Assembly (NCBI GenBank): GCA_902785945.1
Contig: CADAAR010000003.1
Span: forward strand, 1 to 64,000
Direction: 5' to 3'
Source of the DNA: an uncultured Prevotellaceae bacterium
GTDB lineage: Bacteria > Bacteroidota > Bacteroidia > Bacteroidales > Bacteroidaceae
DNA length: 64,000 nucleotides
In this document: piece after piece, positions 50,917 through 59,885 of the stretch
Layout of the letters: each line of letters starts with the position of its first letter
Numbering within the stretch: the first letter of the stretch is position 1
Translations under genes and position numbers: made by a program
Notes under the pieces: generated by a model
Database searches by the model: none
The model's input: only the letters and a program-made list of their open reading frames with translations
What the model was told of the DNA's origin: nothing

Positions 50917-53151
50917 ATGGACATCTACTATACCCAAAAGGTGAACCAAGCCTTTCACGACATGCACGCAGCGGCAGAGAAATACCGCCACGAGTTCACT
51001 ACGCCCGAGCACTTCATCTACGCCCTGCTGCAGCAGTATGAGTTCAATAAGTCGCTCATTGACTGTGGCGTCGACCTGAACATCGTGAACCATAGTCTGC
51101 AGGACTTCTTCGAGAAGATGGAGTGTGTACCTGAAGACGTGGGCAATTACGTGATAGGCACCAGCGAACAGTTGCGCACGGCCCTGCTCGCTGCCTTTAA
51201 TATCGTACAGAGTTCGAGTGCGCAGTATATCTACGTGCCACATATCGTGAAGAGCATACTAGACCTTAAGGAGTCGTATGCGGCCTATCTGCTGAAAAAC
51301 CTGCTGGGCGAATACGAGCAGGATTTCATGAGCGAGCTGGTGGCGCGCTATGAGGAAGACCACGATCAGGTGAGCACGGACGACGACATGGCGGAAGACA
51401 CAGAACAAGACAAGGAGCCCTGGCGCAAGATGGTGACCTGTCTGAACGATACCTATCAGCTGCATAACCCACTGATTGGCAGGAAGGAAGAGCTGCTCAG
51501 GACCATCCAGGTGCTCTGTCGCAAGGAGAAGAACAATCCCCTGCATATCGGAGAGCCTGGCGTGGGAAAGACCGCCATCGTATATGGTCTCGCAGCATGG
51601 ATCGACACCAACCATCCTCAGGTGCCCAAGCGTTTGAAAGGCAGTAAGATTTACCAGCTCGACCTTGGCACCTTGCTCGCTGGCACGCAGTTCCGTGGCG
51701 ATTTCGAGAAACGTATCAAGGAGGTGATGGACGGCATCATCGGGGAGTCAGACAATAACATCGTCTACATCGACGAGATCCACAACCTCGTGGGCGCTGG
51801 TGGCAACAGCGAGGGCACGATGGATGCCTCGAACATGCTCAAGCCTTATCTCGAGTCGGGCAACATCCGCTTTATCGGCTCGACGACCTACGAGGAATAC
51901 AACCGTCATTTCTCGAAGTCGAAAGGTCTGGTGCGCCGATTCCAACAGATAGACATCGCAGAGCCTTCTGTGGCTGAGACGCTCGAGATCCTCAAGCAGC
52001 TGAAGAAGAGCTACGAACAGTATCATGGCGTGTATTATGCGGATAAGGCGTTGGAGTTTGCTGTCAACGCTAGCGCGAAATATATCAACGAACGCTTCCT
52101 GCCTGATAAGGCCATCGACCTGATAGACGAGGCAGGTGCCTATCGCGAGATGAACCATCTGTACGGACAGAAGCGTCAGACGGTAGACAAAACCCTCGTG
52201 GCAGACATCCTCGCGAAGACCTGTAAGGTGGACGCTTTGGCGATGAAAGAAGATGACAATGCTGCCCTCGAAACACTCTACGAGCGCATCAGCAGCAAGA
52301 TCTACGGACAAGACCAAGCAGTGCGTCAGGTGGTGGAGGCGGTGCAGTTGTCGAAGGCAGGACTGCTCGACGACGACAAGCCCTTGGCCTCGCTCTTGTT
52401 CGTGGGACCTACGGGTGTGGGTAAAACCGAGGTAGCCCGTGTGTTAGCGAAGGAACTGGGCATTGCGCTGGTGCGTTTCGACATGAGCGAATACACAGAG
52501 AAGCATACGGTGGCGAAGTTGATTGGCTCGCCAGCAGGTTATGTGGGCTATGAGGATGGTGGTCTGTTGACAGATGCCATCCGTAAGACACCAAACTGCG
52601 TATTGCTGCTCGACGAGATAGAGAAAGCCCATCAGGACATATACAATATTCTTTTACAAGTGATGGACTATGCCAAACTCACCGACAACAAGGGTCGCAA
52701 GGCTGATTTCCGTAATGTGATCGTAATCATGACCTCGAATGCTGGCGCACAGTATGCAGGTCAGGCGAGCATCGGATTCTCAGGCAATGTAAGTCGCGGA
52801 GAGGCGATGCTGAAGCAGGTGAAGAAGACCTTCAAGCCTGAGTTTATCAACCGTCTGAGCGGTACCGTTGTGTTCAACGATATGGACCGCCAGATGGCGA
52901 CGCTCATCCTGCGCAAGAAACTGGGCGAGCTACAGGAGAAGCTCACTGCGAAGAAGGTGGTGATGACGCTCACCGACGAGGCGTTCGACTATCTTCTGAA
53001 AGAGGGCTTCACCAAAGAATACGGTGCCCGCGAGATGGATCGCGTAATCACAGGCAAACTCAAGCCGTTGCTGATGAAGGAAATCCTCTTCGGAAGCCTG
53101 AAGAAAGGCGGAAAAATCACAATATCAGACGAAAGATTAAGAAACAATTAA
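50917..53151 (+). CDS. clpA: ClpA ATPase subunit of the Clp protease
   Basis: A 744-residue AAA+ unfoldase. An N-terminal Clp repeat domain (1-150) is followed by D1 with Walker A GEPGVGKTA at about 211 and Walker B IVYIDEIHNLVGAG, then D2 with GPTGVGKTE at about 496 and VLLLDEIEKAH. A C-terminal D2-small domain ends near 735. It lacks the long middle domain of ClpB/ClpC. With ClpS it feeds N-degron substrates to ClpP. No clpP lies in the window. Confidence 0.92.
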   Translation: MDIYYTQKVNQAFHDMHAAAEKYRHEFTTPEHFIYALLQQYEFNKSLIDCGVDLNIVNHSLQDFFEKMECVPEDVGNYVIGTSEQLRTALLAAFNIVQSSSAQYIYVPHIVKSILDLKESYAAYLLKNLLGEYEQDFMSELVARYEEDHDQVSTDDDMAEDTEQDKEPWRKMVTCLNDTYQLHNPLIGRKEELLRTIQVLCRKEKNNPLHIGEPGVGKTAIVYGLAAWIDTNHPQVPKRLKGSKIYQLDLGTLLAGTQFRGDFEKRIKEVMDGIIGESDNNIVYIDEIHNLVGAGGNSEGTMDASNMLKPYLESGNIRFIGSTTYEEYNRHFSKSKGLVRRFQQIDIAEPSVAETLEILKQLKKSYEQYHGVYYADKALEFAVNASAKYINERFLPDKAIDLIDEAGAYREMNHLYGQKRQTVDKTLVADILAKTCKVDALAMKEDDNAALETLYERISSKIYGQDQAVRQVVEAVQLSKAGLLDDDKPLASLLFVGPTGVGKTEVARVLAKELGIALVRFDMSEYTEKHTVAKLIGSPAGYVGYEDGGLLTDAIRKTPNCVLLLDEIEKAHQDIYNILLQVMDYAKLTDNKGRKADFRNVIVIMTSNAGAQYAGQASIGFSGNVSRGEAMLKQVKKTFKPEFINRLSGTVVFNDMDRQMATLILRKKLGELQEKLTAKKVVMTLTDEAFDYLLKEGFTKEYGAREMDRVITGKLKPLLMKEILFGSLKKGGKITISDERLRNN

Positions 53152-53160
53152 ATTTATAAA

Positions 53161-53230
53161 CAACAAATTACGCGAATTTCACGAGTTTTTGATCCGCATG
53201 GCCAATTCGTGTAATTCGCGTAATTCGTTG
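53161..53230. terminator. Long imperfect inverted repeat between clpA and the M48 gene
   Basis: The 24-base arm at 53161-53184 (CAACAAATTACGCGAATTTC and four more) matches the reverse complement of 53207-53230 with two mismatches, around a 22-base loop. It lies between two convergent stops and probably ends transcription from both sides. A T/A tract follows at 53234. Confidence 0.7.
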
Positions 53231-53250
53231 TCGTAAAAAACTCCTCAGAC

Positions 53251-54150
53251 CTATTTCTTGGTAGACTTCTTTGTTGTGGTAGTCTTCTTGGTCGTAGTAG
53301 CCTTCTTGGTCGTAGTAGCAGCCTTAGCCGTTGTCGTGGTCTTTGGCTTGTAATACTTCAAGGCCTCAGGCATCCAACCCTTGATATTCTGAATACGTGT
53401 GGCATCAGAGGGGTGGTCGCTCAGGAACTCAGCCGTCTGGTTAGATGACTGTGCTGCCATACGCTGCCAGAAGGTGGTGGCCACCTGCGGATCATAGCCC
53501 GCCATCGCAGCGAAGATCAAGCCCATGTGGTCAGCCTCCGTCTCATGGTTGCGCGAGTATTTCAGATTCTTGAAGTTAAAGCCCTGTGCCACAATGGCTT
53601 GCACAATCGACTGGGTGTTGGTTCCCATACCCAGGGCACCAGCCACCATCGAACCAATCTGCAGACCATACTGCTGTTTCATCTGTGTGCTCATCTGCTC
53701 AGCCGAGTGACGGGCCACAGCGTGTGCAATCTCATGACCTAAGACGATGGCGAGCGAAGCCTCGTCCTGTGTCACAGGCAACAAACCCTCGTACACGCAG
53801 ATCAGTCCACCAGGCATACACCAGGCATTCACCTGCTTGTCCTGAACCAGATTGAAGGTCCACTTATAGTTCTGCACATCATTTGCCAAACCGTTGCTGT
53901 TCAGATAGTTAACCACAGCATTAGCCAGATTCTGCCCCACCCGCTTCACCATCGCGGTATTGGTTTGGTTGGTAGAGAGCTTAGCGGTCTTCATAAACTC
54001 CTGATACTGCTGGGTGGAAAGGCTCAACACCTCACCGTCGCTCACCATCAGTGTCTGCTGGCGCCCTGTGATGGGTACCGTGTTGGTAGTGCCACAGCTC
54101 ACGAAGACGGCTGCCACTACTGAAATCAAAATAACTTTCAGACTTTTCAT
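53251..54150 (-). CDS. M48-family metalloprotease lipoprotein
   Basis: A 299-residue zinc peptidase of the YggG/LoiP/BepA group. The lipobox VFVSCGTT at about 14-20 makes it a lipoprotein. The zinc motif HEIAHAVARH lies near residue 135 and a downstream Glu is in NHETEADHMG. The family controls the quality of outer-membrane proteins. The C-terminus is a low-complexity Thr/Lys tail (KKATTTKKTTTTKKSTKK) produced by repeated ACTACC/AAGAAG codons. The ATG at 54150 is used because the longer frame has no signal peptide. Confidence 0.88.
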   Translation of the reverse strand: MKSLKVILISVVAAVFVSCGTTNTVPITGRQQTLMVSDGEVLSLSTQQYQEFMKTAKLSTNQTNTAMVKRVGQNLANAVVNYLNSNGLANDVQNYKWTFNLVQDKQVNAWCMPGGLICVYEGLLPVTQDEASLAIVLGHEIAHAVARHSAEQMSTQMKQQYGLQIGSMVAGALGMGTNTQSIVQAIVAQGFNFKNLKYSRNHETEADHMGLIFAAMAGYDPQVATTFWQRMAAQSSNQTAEFLSDHPSDATRIQNIKGWMPEALKYYKPKTTTTAKAATTTKKATTTKKTTTTKKSTKK

Positions 54151-54234
54151 ACTGCTTTTGTTGTTTAGTAATAACGTTTCTGCTTGCAAAATAAGCAAAA
54201 AATTCTGAGATATGCAAGTTTTTAGCACAAAAAT

Positions 54235-54260
54235 AGAGGCATCCCCTTCGGAATGCCTCT
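54235..54260 (-). terminator. Terminator of the 54289 gene
   Basis: AGAGGCAT at 54235-54242 pairs with ATGCCTCT at 54253-54260. On the minus strand the hairpin is followed by ATTTTT. Confidence 0.75.
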
Positions 54261-54288
54261 CTCTTGGTTGATTAATTTAACTTTTCTT

Positions 54289-54654
54289 TTACTTGTTCAG
54301 ACCACGGTTGTTAATGGTGGTGTTCAACAGCATCAGGTAAGTGTGACTCTGCTTGTCGTTCAGCACGTAACGCATCCAGGCTACGTTCTTCTCGAGAGCC
54401 TTCTTCACCATCTCCTTACGCTGGTCGTCGTTGTAGTTCTGTGCAGCGAACATCATCTCAGCGTTGAAGGTCTGGTAGATGTTGTCAACAGCCTCTCTCT
54501 GATCAGCAGTCAGCGACAGAGCCTCAGCAAGTTTGTTCATATTGCAGCTCATGTCATAAGCGGCTACGTTGTTTACACTGTTCAGGTTCTCACCTTCTGC
54601 AAATGCCATGGTCATACTCAGCATTGCAACCATTGTCAAAATCATCTTTTTCAT
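54289..54654 (-). CDS. Small periplasmic helical protein, unknown
   Basis: A 121-residue protein with a signal peptide (MSMTMAFAEG) and a helical mature part (LSLTADQREAVDNIYQTF) reminiscent of the LTxxQ pattern of Spy/CpxP-like or DUF4890-type periplasmic proteins. No enzyme motif is visible. The ATG at 54654 is preferred to a longer frame starting 11 codons upstream. It has its own promoter and terminator, so it is probably highly expressed. Confidence 0.7.
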   Translation of the reverse strand: MKKMILTMVAMLSMTMAFAEGENLNSVNNVAAYDMSCNMNKLAEALSLTADQREAVDNIYQTFNAEMMFAAQNYNDDQRKEMVKKALEKNVAWMRYVLNDKQSHTYLMLLNTTINNRGLNK

Positions 54655-54758
54655 CTTTTTACCCTTTCTTTTCTTTACTCGGGGCACGTGTTAGTTTGTT
54701 ATCCTGTTTGCCCCTACTTTAATTAATAATGTTATCCTAAAAACTTCTTTTGACGGTG

Positions 54759-54766
54759 CAAAGTTA
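54759..54766 (-). promoter_or_regulatory. -7 element of the 54289 gene
   Basis: TAACTTTG reads on the minus strand from 54766 to 54759. It implies a leader of about 98 nt, longer than usual here, that contains a possible GGGGCA/TGCCCC stem at about 54679-54714. Confidence 0.5.
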
Positions 54767-54908
54767 CGGCGAATTTTAGAACAGAACAAGTCTTTTTTGG
54801 AATTGTGTGCGCAAACAGCACTTTTGTTGACCCATGTCAAAGAATAGCGGTTATAATGAAAATTTTATATTTTCTGTCGAAAAAGGCGCATTTTCGGATT
54901 AAAATGAT

Positions 54909-54916
54909 TACCTTTG
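54909..54916 (+). promoter_or_regulatory. -7 element of the slyD-aroC pair
   Basis: TACCTTTG at 54909-54916 lies 30 bp before the ATG at 54946. The -33 element is weak (TTTTCGG). Confidence 0.5.
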
Positions 54917-54945
54917 CAACCTGAAACATATATATATAATAAGGT

Positions 54946-55545
54946 ATGGAAAAAATTCCCAATAAGTTCATGTCTGTCGAATATCAGTTGTATACGATTG
55001 TCGACGGCAATAAGACGCTGCAGGAGGAAACAGGCTCAGAGCGCCCCTTCGAGTTTATCACTGGTTTTGGCATCGCCCTCGATGCATTCGAGCAGCAAGT
55101 GATACAGCACGCAAAGGGCGACAGCTTCGATTTCGTGCTCGAGCCAGCACAGGCCTTTGGAGCCTACGAGCCTCAGGGCGTGCATAAGATCGATCGTCAG
55201 GTATTCTCTGTCAATGGTCATTTCGACCACGACAATATCTACCCCGATGCCGTGATCACCCTGACAGACGCTGAGGACCATCAGTTCATGGCCAAGGTCG
55301 TGAAGGTGGAGGAAGACGGTGTGACAGTCGACACCAACCACCCTCTGGCTGGTAAGACACTTAACTTCACTGGTACCGTTCGCGAGAACCGCGACGCCAC
55401 AGAGGAGGAGATCAACAAGACCATCAAGATGCTGACTGGTGGCTGTCACGGTTGCGGACATCATCATGGCGAAGGCTGTGAGGACGGCTGCTGCGATCAT
55501 GATCACGAGCATGGCGAAGGCTGTGGCTGCGGACACTGTCATTAA
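54946..55545 (+). CDS. SlyD-like FKBP peptidyl-prolyl isomerase with a His/Cys-rich tail
   Basis: A 199-residue cytoplasmic foldase. The FKBP domain with an inserted IF loop occupies about 1-150 (FEFITGFGIALDAFE, ANHPLAGKTLNF-like core VDTNHPLAGKTLNFTG). The last 35 residues are almost only His, Cys, Gly, Asp and Glu (GCHGCGHHHGEGCEDGCC, HEHGEGCGCGHCH), a metal-binding tail as in E. coli SlyD, which delivers nickel. The tail contains a duplicated CATGGCGAAGGCTGTG coding block. It is followed by aroC after 29 bp. Confidence 0.9.
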   Translation: MEKIPNKFMSVEYQLYTIVDGNKTLQEETGSERPFEFITGFGIALDAFEQQVIQHAKGDSFDFVLEPAQAFGAYEPQGVHKIDRQVFSVNGHFDHDNIYPDAVITLTDAEDHQFMAKVVKVEEDGVTVDTNHPLAGKTLNFTGTVRENRDATEEEINKTIKMLTGGCHGCGHHHGEGCEDGCCDHDHEHGEGCGCGHCH

Positions 55546-55578
55546 GATGGAAGATGTAAGATGGAAGAAGGAAGATGA
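55544..55578. repeat. Five tandem heptamers between slyD and aroC
   Basis: The plus strand reads AAGATGG, AAGATGT, AAGATGG, AAGAAGG, AAGATGA without interruption. The first unit begins in the slyD stop codon and the last contains the aroC ATG, so the repeat forms the whole spacer and includes a purine-rich ribosome-binding stretch. Confidence 0.85.
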
Positions 55579-56648
55579 ATACGTTTGGAAATATATTCAG
55601 GCTGACCACCTTTGGCGAGAGTCATGGTGAGGCCATTGGTGGCGTTGTCGACGGCATGCCTGCAGGCATCGACATCGACATCGACTTTATCCAAGCAGAG
55701 CTCAATCGTCGTCGTCCTGGACAGAGCAAGATCACCACTTCGCGCCAGGAACCCGATCAGGTGGAGTTGCTCAGTGGTGTCTTCGAGGGTAAGTCGACGG
55801 GCTGTCCCATCGGCTTTATCGTACGTAACACCAACCAGCACTCGCAGGACTACGAGAACATGCGCAACGTGTTCCGTCCCTCGCATGCCGACTACACCTA
55901 TCAGCAGAAATACGGCATCCGCGACCATCGTGGAGGCGGGCGCTCTTCAGCGCGCATCACCATCAGTCGCTGCGTGGGTGGTGCCTTGGCTAAGTTGGTG
56001 CTCAAGCAACTGGGCATCAGCGTGCAGGCCTATACCTCACAGGTAGGCAACATCGCCCTTGAGCGCGACTACCATCTTTACGACCTCTCTCAGACAGAGA
56101 CCAATGCCGTGCGCTGTCCTGATGCGGAGAAAGCAGCCCAGATGGAAGCCCTCATCACCCAGGTGAAGGGCGAGGGCGACACCATTGGTGGTGTGATCAC
56201 CTGCGTCATCAAGGGTTGTCCTGCTGGCTTGGGAGAGCCAGAGTTTGGCAAGCTGCATGCAGACTTAGGTGCTGCCATGCTGAGCATCAACGCAGTAAAG
56301 GGTTTCGAATATGGCGAGGGCTTCAGTGGCGTCACAGCCCGTGGCTCTGAGCAGAACGATATTTTTATCCCAGGTCCCAACGGCATTACCACTGCCACCA
56401 ATCACAGTGGCGGTATCCAGGGTGGCATCAGCAATGGTCAGGATATCTATTTCCGTGTGGCCTTCAAGCCCGTCGCCACGCTGTTGATGGAACAGGACAC
56501 CGTCGATATCGAAGGCAATCCCACGACCTTAACAGCCAAAGGGCGTCATGATCCGTGTGTATTGCCCAGAGCTGTGCCTGTGGTGGAAGCGATGGCTGCT
56601 ATGACCATTTTAGACTACTTTATGTTCCAAAATAGCATAAATGTCTAA
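55575..56648 (+). CDS. aroC: Chorismate synthase
   Basis: A 357-residue FMN-dependent enzyme making chorismate from EPSP, the end of the shikimate pathway. The signatures [32 protein letters not shown] and the C-terminal [19 protein letters not shown] are intact. Its product feeds the DAHP synthase-chorismate mutase operon at 15.7-19.6 kb and perhaps the polyene starter. It is translated from the slyD transcript through a heptamer repeat. Confidence 0.96.
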   Translation: MNTFGNIFRLTTFGESHGEAIGGVVDGMPAGIDIDIDFIQAELNRRRPGQSKITTSRQEPDQVELLSGVFEGKSTGCPIGFIVRNTNQHSQDYENMRNVFRPSHADYTYQQKYGIRDHRGGGRSSARITISRCVGGALAKLVLKQLGISVQAYTSQVGNIALERDYHLYDLSQTETNAVRCPDAEKAAQMEALITQVKGEGDTIGGVITCVIKGCPAGLGEPEFGKLHADLGAAMLSINAVKGFEYGEGFSGVTARGSEQNDIFIPGPNGITTATNHSGGIQGGISNGQDIYFRVAFKPVATLLMEQDTVDIEGNPTTLTAKGRHDPCVLPRAVPVVEAMAAMTILDYFMFQNSINV

Positions 56649-56685
56649 TTTAAAAGGGGTTTCGCACAAATTTTCGTTAAAATGC

Positions 56686-56716
56686 TTGCAACTTTCAAAT
56701 ATTACATGTATATTTG
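56686..56716 (+). promoter_or_regulatory. Promoter of a candidate small RNA
   Basis: TTGC at 56686-56689 and TATATTTG at 56709-56716 are 19 bp apart. No coding frame of useful length follows before the terminator at 56785-56818. Confidence 0.55.
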
Positions 56717-56722
56717 CACAGC

Positions 56723-56818
56723 ATTCGAGGGTTTGTGAAAATCCCGAACTGCTTAGTTAAGTCTAGTTTAGTTTTTGTGTTGGTTGAGGGCTGGCGATTG
56801 CCAGCCCTCAGTTTTTTT
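56723..56818 (+). ncRNA. Candidate small RNA downstream of aroC
   Basis: About 95 nt run from the predicted start to a strong terminator. A first hairpin can form from TTCGAGGG (56724-56731) with CCCGAA (56743-56748). The terminator stem TGAGGGCTGGC (56785-56795) pairs perfectly with GCCAGCCCTCA (56800-56810), followed by seven T. A promoter lies just upstream and no frame longer than a few codons is present. It could instead be only the terminator of aroC with a chance promoter match. Confidence 0.5.
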
Positions 56819-56839
56819 CCTCACAAAAACAAATGTTTT

Positions 56840-58075
56840 TTAGTCGCGTGCAATTCTGCGCTTGATCTTCTCGATACCTTTCAGCAAGTCTTCCGTAGGC
56901 TCGATGATATTGTCGTTACCCCAGAAATCCGGATCGTTGAAGTAAACCACCTTATCATAGAAATTATCCTTTCGGTTAAAGGTATCACGGGTTCTGATGG
57001 GTTTGAGTTCCTTCCCCTCCTGACGGTCTGTCACCACCATCTCCGACGTCACCGTGAAGTTCGACTTGAAGAGCTTGCGCTTCCAGTCACAACGGAACCG
57101 GATCACATTGCGGATATAATTGATGCGCGTAACGCCATCGTCTGTCTTGTAATCGATATAGATCGACATCTCATGGGGTGTAAAACGCAGACTCAGGGGT
57201 TTCTTCTTCAGAATCATCTGCGTCACCTTATCGGTATCGCTCATGTCCAGGCTCAGTTCGATACGGGTAAAGGCAAGCGTCTCCTGATCGATATACAACC
57301 GTCCCTGCCAAAGGGCGTAGGGCACTACGAGCAGAGGTCTGATCTCAACGACATACTGATTGCGCTCGTCGGCCTTGCTCATCGTGACATAGCGGAAGCT
57401 GTAGTTGTCGAGCACTTGAGGACTCAGCAGGATGTCGGGATCCTTCACCACATCCAACGAGATGGGCAGCACAGGACCGCCCTGCAGCTTCACCGACAGC
57501 GTATCGCTGGGACGCTGGCTCAGCAGTCTGCGACCTTTCAGTATGGCCACACCATCGCGCCAGTCGGTGCCTCTTGTGTACGACGTCTTGTAGACATCGA
57601 CCACACCTTCAGAGATACTCGTGAAATGGCTGCGTTTCTCCACCGTCTCGCGATAGAAGCCTCGCAACATATTGGGCACCGACGGATAGTTGTCAGCAAT
57701 TTTCTCTATCGCTTTCTTCACCAGTTCCTTGGCATCGTCGCCCCGCACCACGATCTCGTCGAGCATCACAGAGCTGGGCTCCATCCTCACCTCTACCCTG
57801 ACGCCGTTCATAGCTGCAGCAGAGAGCTGTTGCGTCTTGTAGCCTAAGCAGGAGAAAGTCACCGTCTGTGGTGCCTTGGGGAGCTTGAGCACGAACTCAC
57901 CCGCTTCGTTGGTCACAGTACCCACGTTACGGTCTGTCACACTCACATGCGCCATCGCCTTACGCGTCTTGGCATCTGTTACCTTTCCGCTCAGGGTCCA
58001 CACATCAGCGTCCTGCGCCATCGCACACAGGCTGCATAGCCATAGGGCCACAATCCACAGATAAGATTTCATCAT
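56840..58075 (-). CDS. Carboxypeptidase-regulatory-like domain protein, secreted
   Basis: About 411 residues. A signal peptide (LWLCSLCAMAQD) is followed by a CarboxypepD_reg-like domain (about 28-105, GKVTDAKTRKAMAHVSVTD) of the kind found at the N-terminus of TonB receptors, but no receptor barrel follows. The remainder is a beta-rich outer-membrane-type domain of Bacteroidetes envelope proteins with unknown function (GFYRETVEKRSHFTSISEGV). I start at the ATG at 58075 after GAAGGA; ATGs at 58081 and 58072 are alternatives. It is 18 bp after pyrD. Confidence 0.75.
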   Translation of the reverse strand: MMKSYLWIVALWLCSLCAMAQDADVWTLSGKVTDAKTRKAMAHVSVTDRNVGTVTNEAGEFVLKLPKAPQTVTFSCLGYKTQQLSAAAMNGVRVEVRMEPSSVMLDEIVVRGDDAKELVKKAIEKIADNYPSVPNMLRGFYRETVEKRSHFTSISEGVVDVYKTSYTRGTDWRDGVAILKGRRLLSQRPSDTLSVKLQGGPVLPISLDVVKDPDILLSPQVLDNYSFRYVTMSKADERNQYVVEIRPLLVVPYALWQGRLYIDQETLAFTRIELSLDMSDTDKVTQMILKKKPLSLRFTPHEMSIYIDYKTDDGVTRINYIRNVIRFRCDWKRKLFKSNFTVTSEMVVTDRQEGKELKPIRTRDTFNRKDNFYDKVVYFNDPDFWGNDNIIEPTEDLLKGIEKIKRRIARD

Positions 58076-58093
58076 TTCCATTTCCTTCAATTT

Positions 58094-59002
58094 TTAATCT
58101 ATCACGCCTATAATTTCCTGAACCGACTTGCAGCCATGACTGTCGAGCCAGTCGTTGATACCGTCGCGCACCTTGATGCTCACGGTAGGATCGAGGAAGT
58201 TGGCGGTGCCTATCTCTATCGCTGTGGCACCAGCCATCAGAAATTCTATGGCATCCTTCGCGGTACAGATGCCACCCAGACCCACAACGGGAATCTTCAC
58301 CGCCTTGGCCACCTGCCACACCATACGGAGTGCCACAGGTTTCACAGCTGGACCACTCAGTCCGCCTGTATTGATGCTCAGCAGCGTCTTACGTTTCTCA
58401 ATGTCGATGGCCATACCCATCAGCGTATTGATGAGCGACACGCTGTCGGCACCCTCCGCCTCTACTGCACGGGCTATCTCAGCGATATTCGTCACGTTGG
58501 GCGAGAGCTTCACGATCAGCGTCTTGTGATAACGCTCACGCACAGCCTTCACCACACTCGACGCCCCAGCACAGGTCACACCGAAGGCCATACCACCGTC
58601 TTTCACATTCGGACAGGATATATTCAGCTCGATGGCGGGAATCTTCTCCAGCGCGTCGATACGGGCTGCACATTCCGCATAATCCTCTGGCGACGAACCA
58701 CTCACGTTCACAATCATGTTGGTGTCGATGTCCTTTATCTGCGGATAGATATGCTTGCAGAAATAGTCCACGCCCTTGTTCTGCAGACCAACGCAGTTCA
58801 GCATGCCACTGGCCGTCTCCGCCATTCTGGGGTAGTCATTACCCTCGCGGGCCTTCAGCGTCGTGCCCTTCACGATAATGCCACCAATACCGTCCAACGG
58901 CATCAGGTCGGCAAACTCCAGACCATAGCCAAAGGTGCCAGAAGCCGTCATCACGGGATTCTTCAGCGCCAGATCCTTGATCTTTACATTTAATCTTGCC
59001 AT
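58094..59002 (-). CDS. pyrD: Dihydroorotate dehydrogenase, class 1B catalytic subunit
   Basis: A 302-residue FMN enzyme for the fourth step of pyrimidine synthesis. Its [29 protein letters not shown], the active-site Cys-containing loop in that segment and [16 protein letters not shown] motifs are typical of the NAD-linked class 1B, which needs PyrK. It overlaps pyrK by 13 bp. Confidence 0.95.
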   Translation of the reverse strand: MARLNVKIKDLALKNPVMTASGTFGYGLEFADLMPLDGIGGIIVKGTTLKAREGNDYPRMAETASGMLNCVGLQNKGVDYFCKHIYPQIKDIDTNMIVNVSGSSPEDYAECAARIDALEKIPAIELNISCPNVKDGGMAFGVTCAGASSVVKAVRERYHKTLIVKLSPNVTNIAEIARAVEAEGADSVSLINTLMGMAIDIEKRKTLLSINTGGLSGPAVKPVALRMVWQVAKAVKIPVVGLGGICTAKDAIEFLMAGATAIEIGTANFLDPTVSIKVRDGINDWLDSHGCKSVQEIIGVID

Positions 59003-59766
59003 AACAGTCTTCGAATATTAAACACTGGTCCATCCTTACACACACACAGATTACCCTCAGTGGTCTTCTCCACACAACAGAGACAGGCACCCAGTCCGCA
59101 CGCCATCAGATTCTCCAACGATGCCTCGCACTCCGTATTCGCCTGTCGCGCATAGCGCGCCACCGCCTTCATCATCGGCGTAGGACCACAGGTGGCGATA
59201 CGGTCGAACTGCTCCTTCTGCAACAGCGAGTGATTGGTCACGAAACCCTTCTCACCCTCAGAGCCATCCTCCGTCGTCACACACACACGTCCGTATGTCT
59301 GAAAGGTATCCAGCATCAGCAGGTCCTTGGCCGTTCTGGCGCCCAGCAGGAATGTGGGCTTACAACCCATCTTCGCCATCTCGGCGCCCATATAGAGCAA
59401 CGGTGCCACGCCTACCCCACCGCCTACCAGCAGAATGCGTTCTTCTTTCTTCTGGGGCATTGTAAAGCCATTGCCCAGAGGCAGCAGACAGTTCAGCTTG
59501 TCGCCCTTCTGGAGCGCAGCCAGCTTCCGTGTGCCATCGCCCACAGCAGCTACCAACAGCCAGAGCTCGTTCGCCTCTGTATCCACGAAATTAATAGAGA
59601 TAGGTCGGCGCAGGAAGGTGGTCGGCGAGCCGTCTACCCGCACTTCCACAAACTGTCCTGGCAGCATCTCGGGCAACGGTTTGTCGTCTGTCAGCTTGAT
59701 GAGCACATACCGCTCATGAATCCTTTCCACCGACCTCAACGTAAGGTCTAATAAATATTTCTTCAT
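58990..59766 (-). CDS. pyrK: Dihydroorotate dehydrogenase electron-transfer subunit
   Basis: A 258-residue flavoprotein with an FAD/NAD reductase fold ([26 protein letters not shown]) and a C-terminal 2Fe-2S cluster with cysteines in [14 protein letters not shown] and CVCKDGPVF. It passes electrons from PyrD to NAD. It is the first gene of the pyrK-pyrD pair and has its own promoter. Confidence 0.95.
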   Translation of the reverse strand: MKKYLLDLTLRSVERIHERYVLIKLTDDKPLPEMLPGQFVEVRVDGSPTTFLRRPISINFVDTEANELWLLVAAVGDGTRKLAALQKGDKLNCLLPLGNGFTMPQKKEERILLVGGGVGVAPLLYMGAEMAKMGCKPTFLLGARTAKDLLMLDTFQTYGRVCVTTEDGSEGEKGFVTNHSLLQKEQFDRIATCGPTPMMKAVARYARQANTECEASLENLMACGLGACLCCVEKTTEGNLCVCKDGPVFNIRRLLWQD

Positions 59767-59786
59767 ATCATCTTCTAATTACGCTG

Positions 59787-59794
59787 CAAAGATA
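59787..59794 (-). promoter_or_regulatory. -7 element of pyrK-pyrD
   Basis: TATCTTTG reads on the minus strand from 59794 to 59787, 20 bp upstream of the pyrK ATG. It lies back to back with the panE promoter. Confidence 0.6.
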
Positions 59795-59847
59795 CGAAAA
59801 ATCATTTAAAAAAAACGGGAAATATGAATTATTTCATAAAAAAAACG

Positions 59848-59855
59848 TAACTTTG
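59848..59855 (+). promoter_or_regulatory. -7 element of the panE gene
   Basis: TAACTTTG at 59848-59855 lies 30 bp before the ATG at 59886. The -33 element is unclear in the A-rich upstream sequence. Confidence 0.55.
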
Positions 59856-59885
59856 CGGTCGCATTTATAGAATACAGTTATCAAT

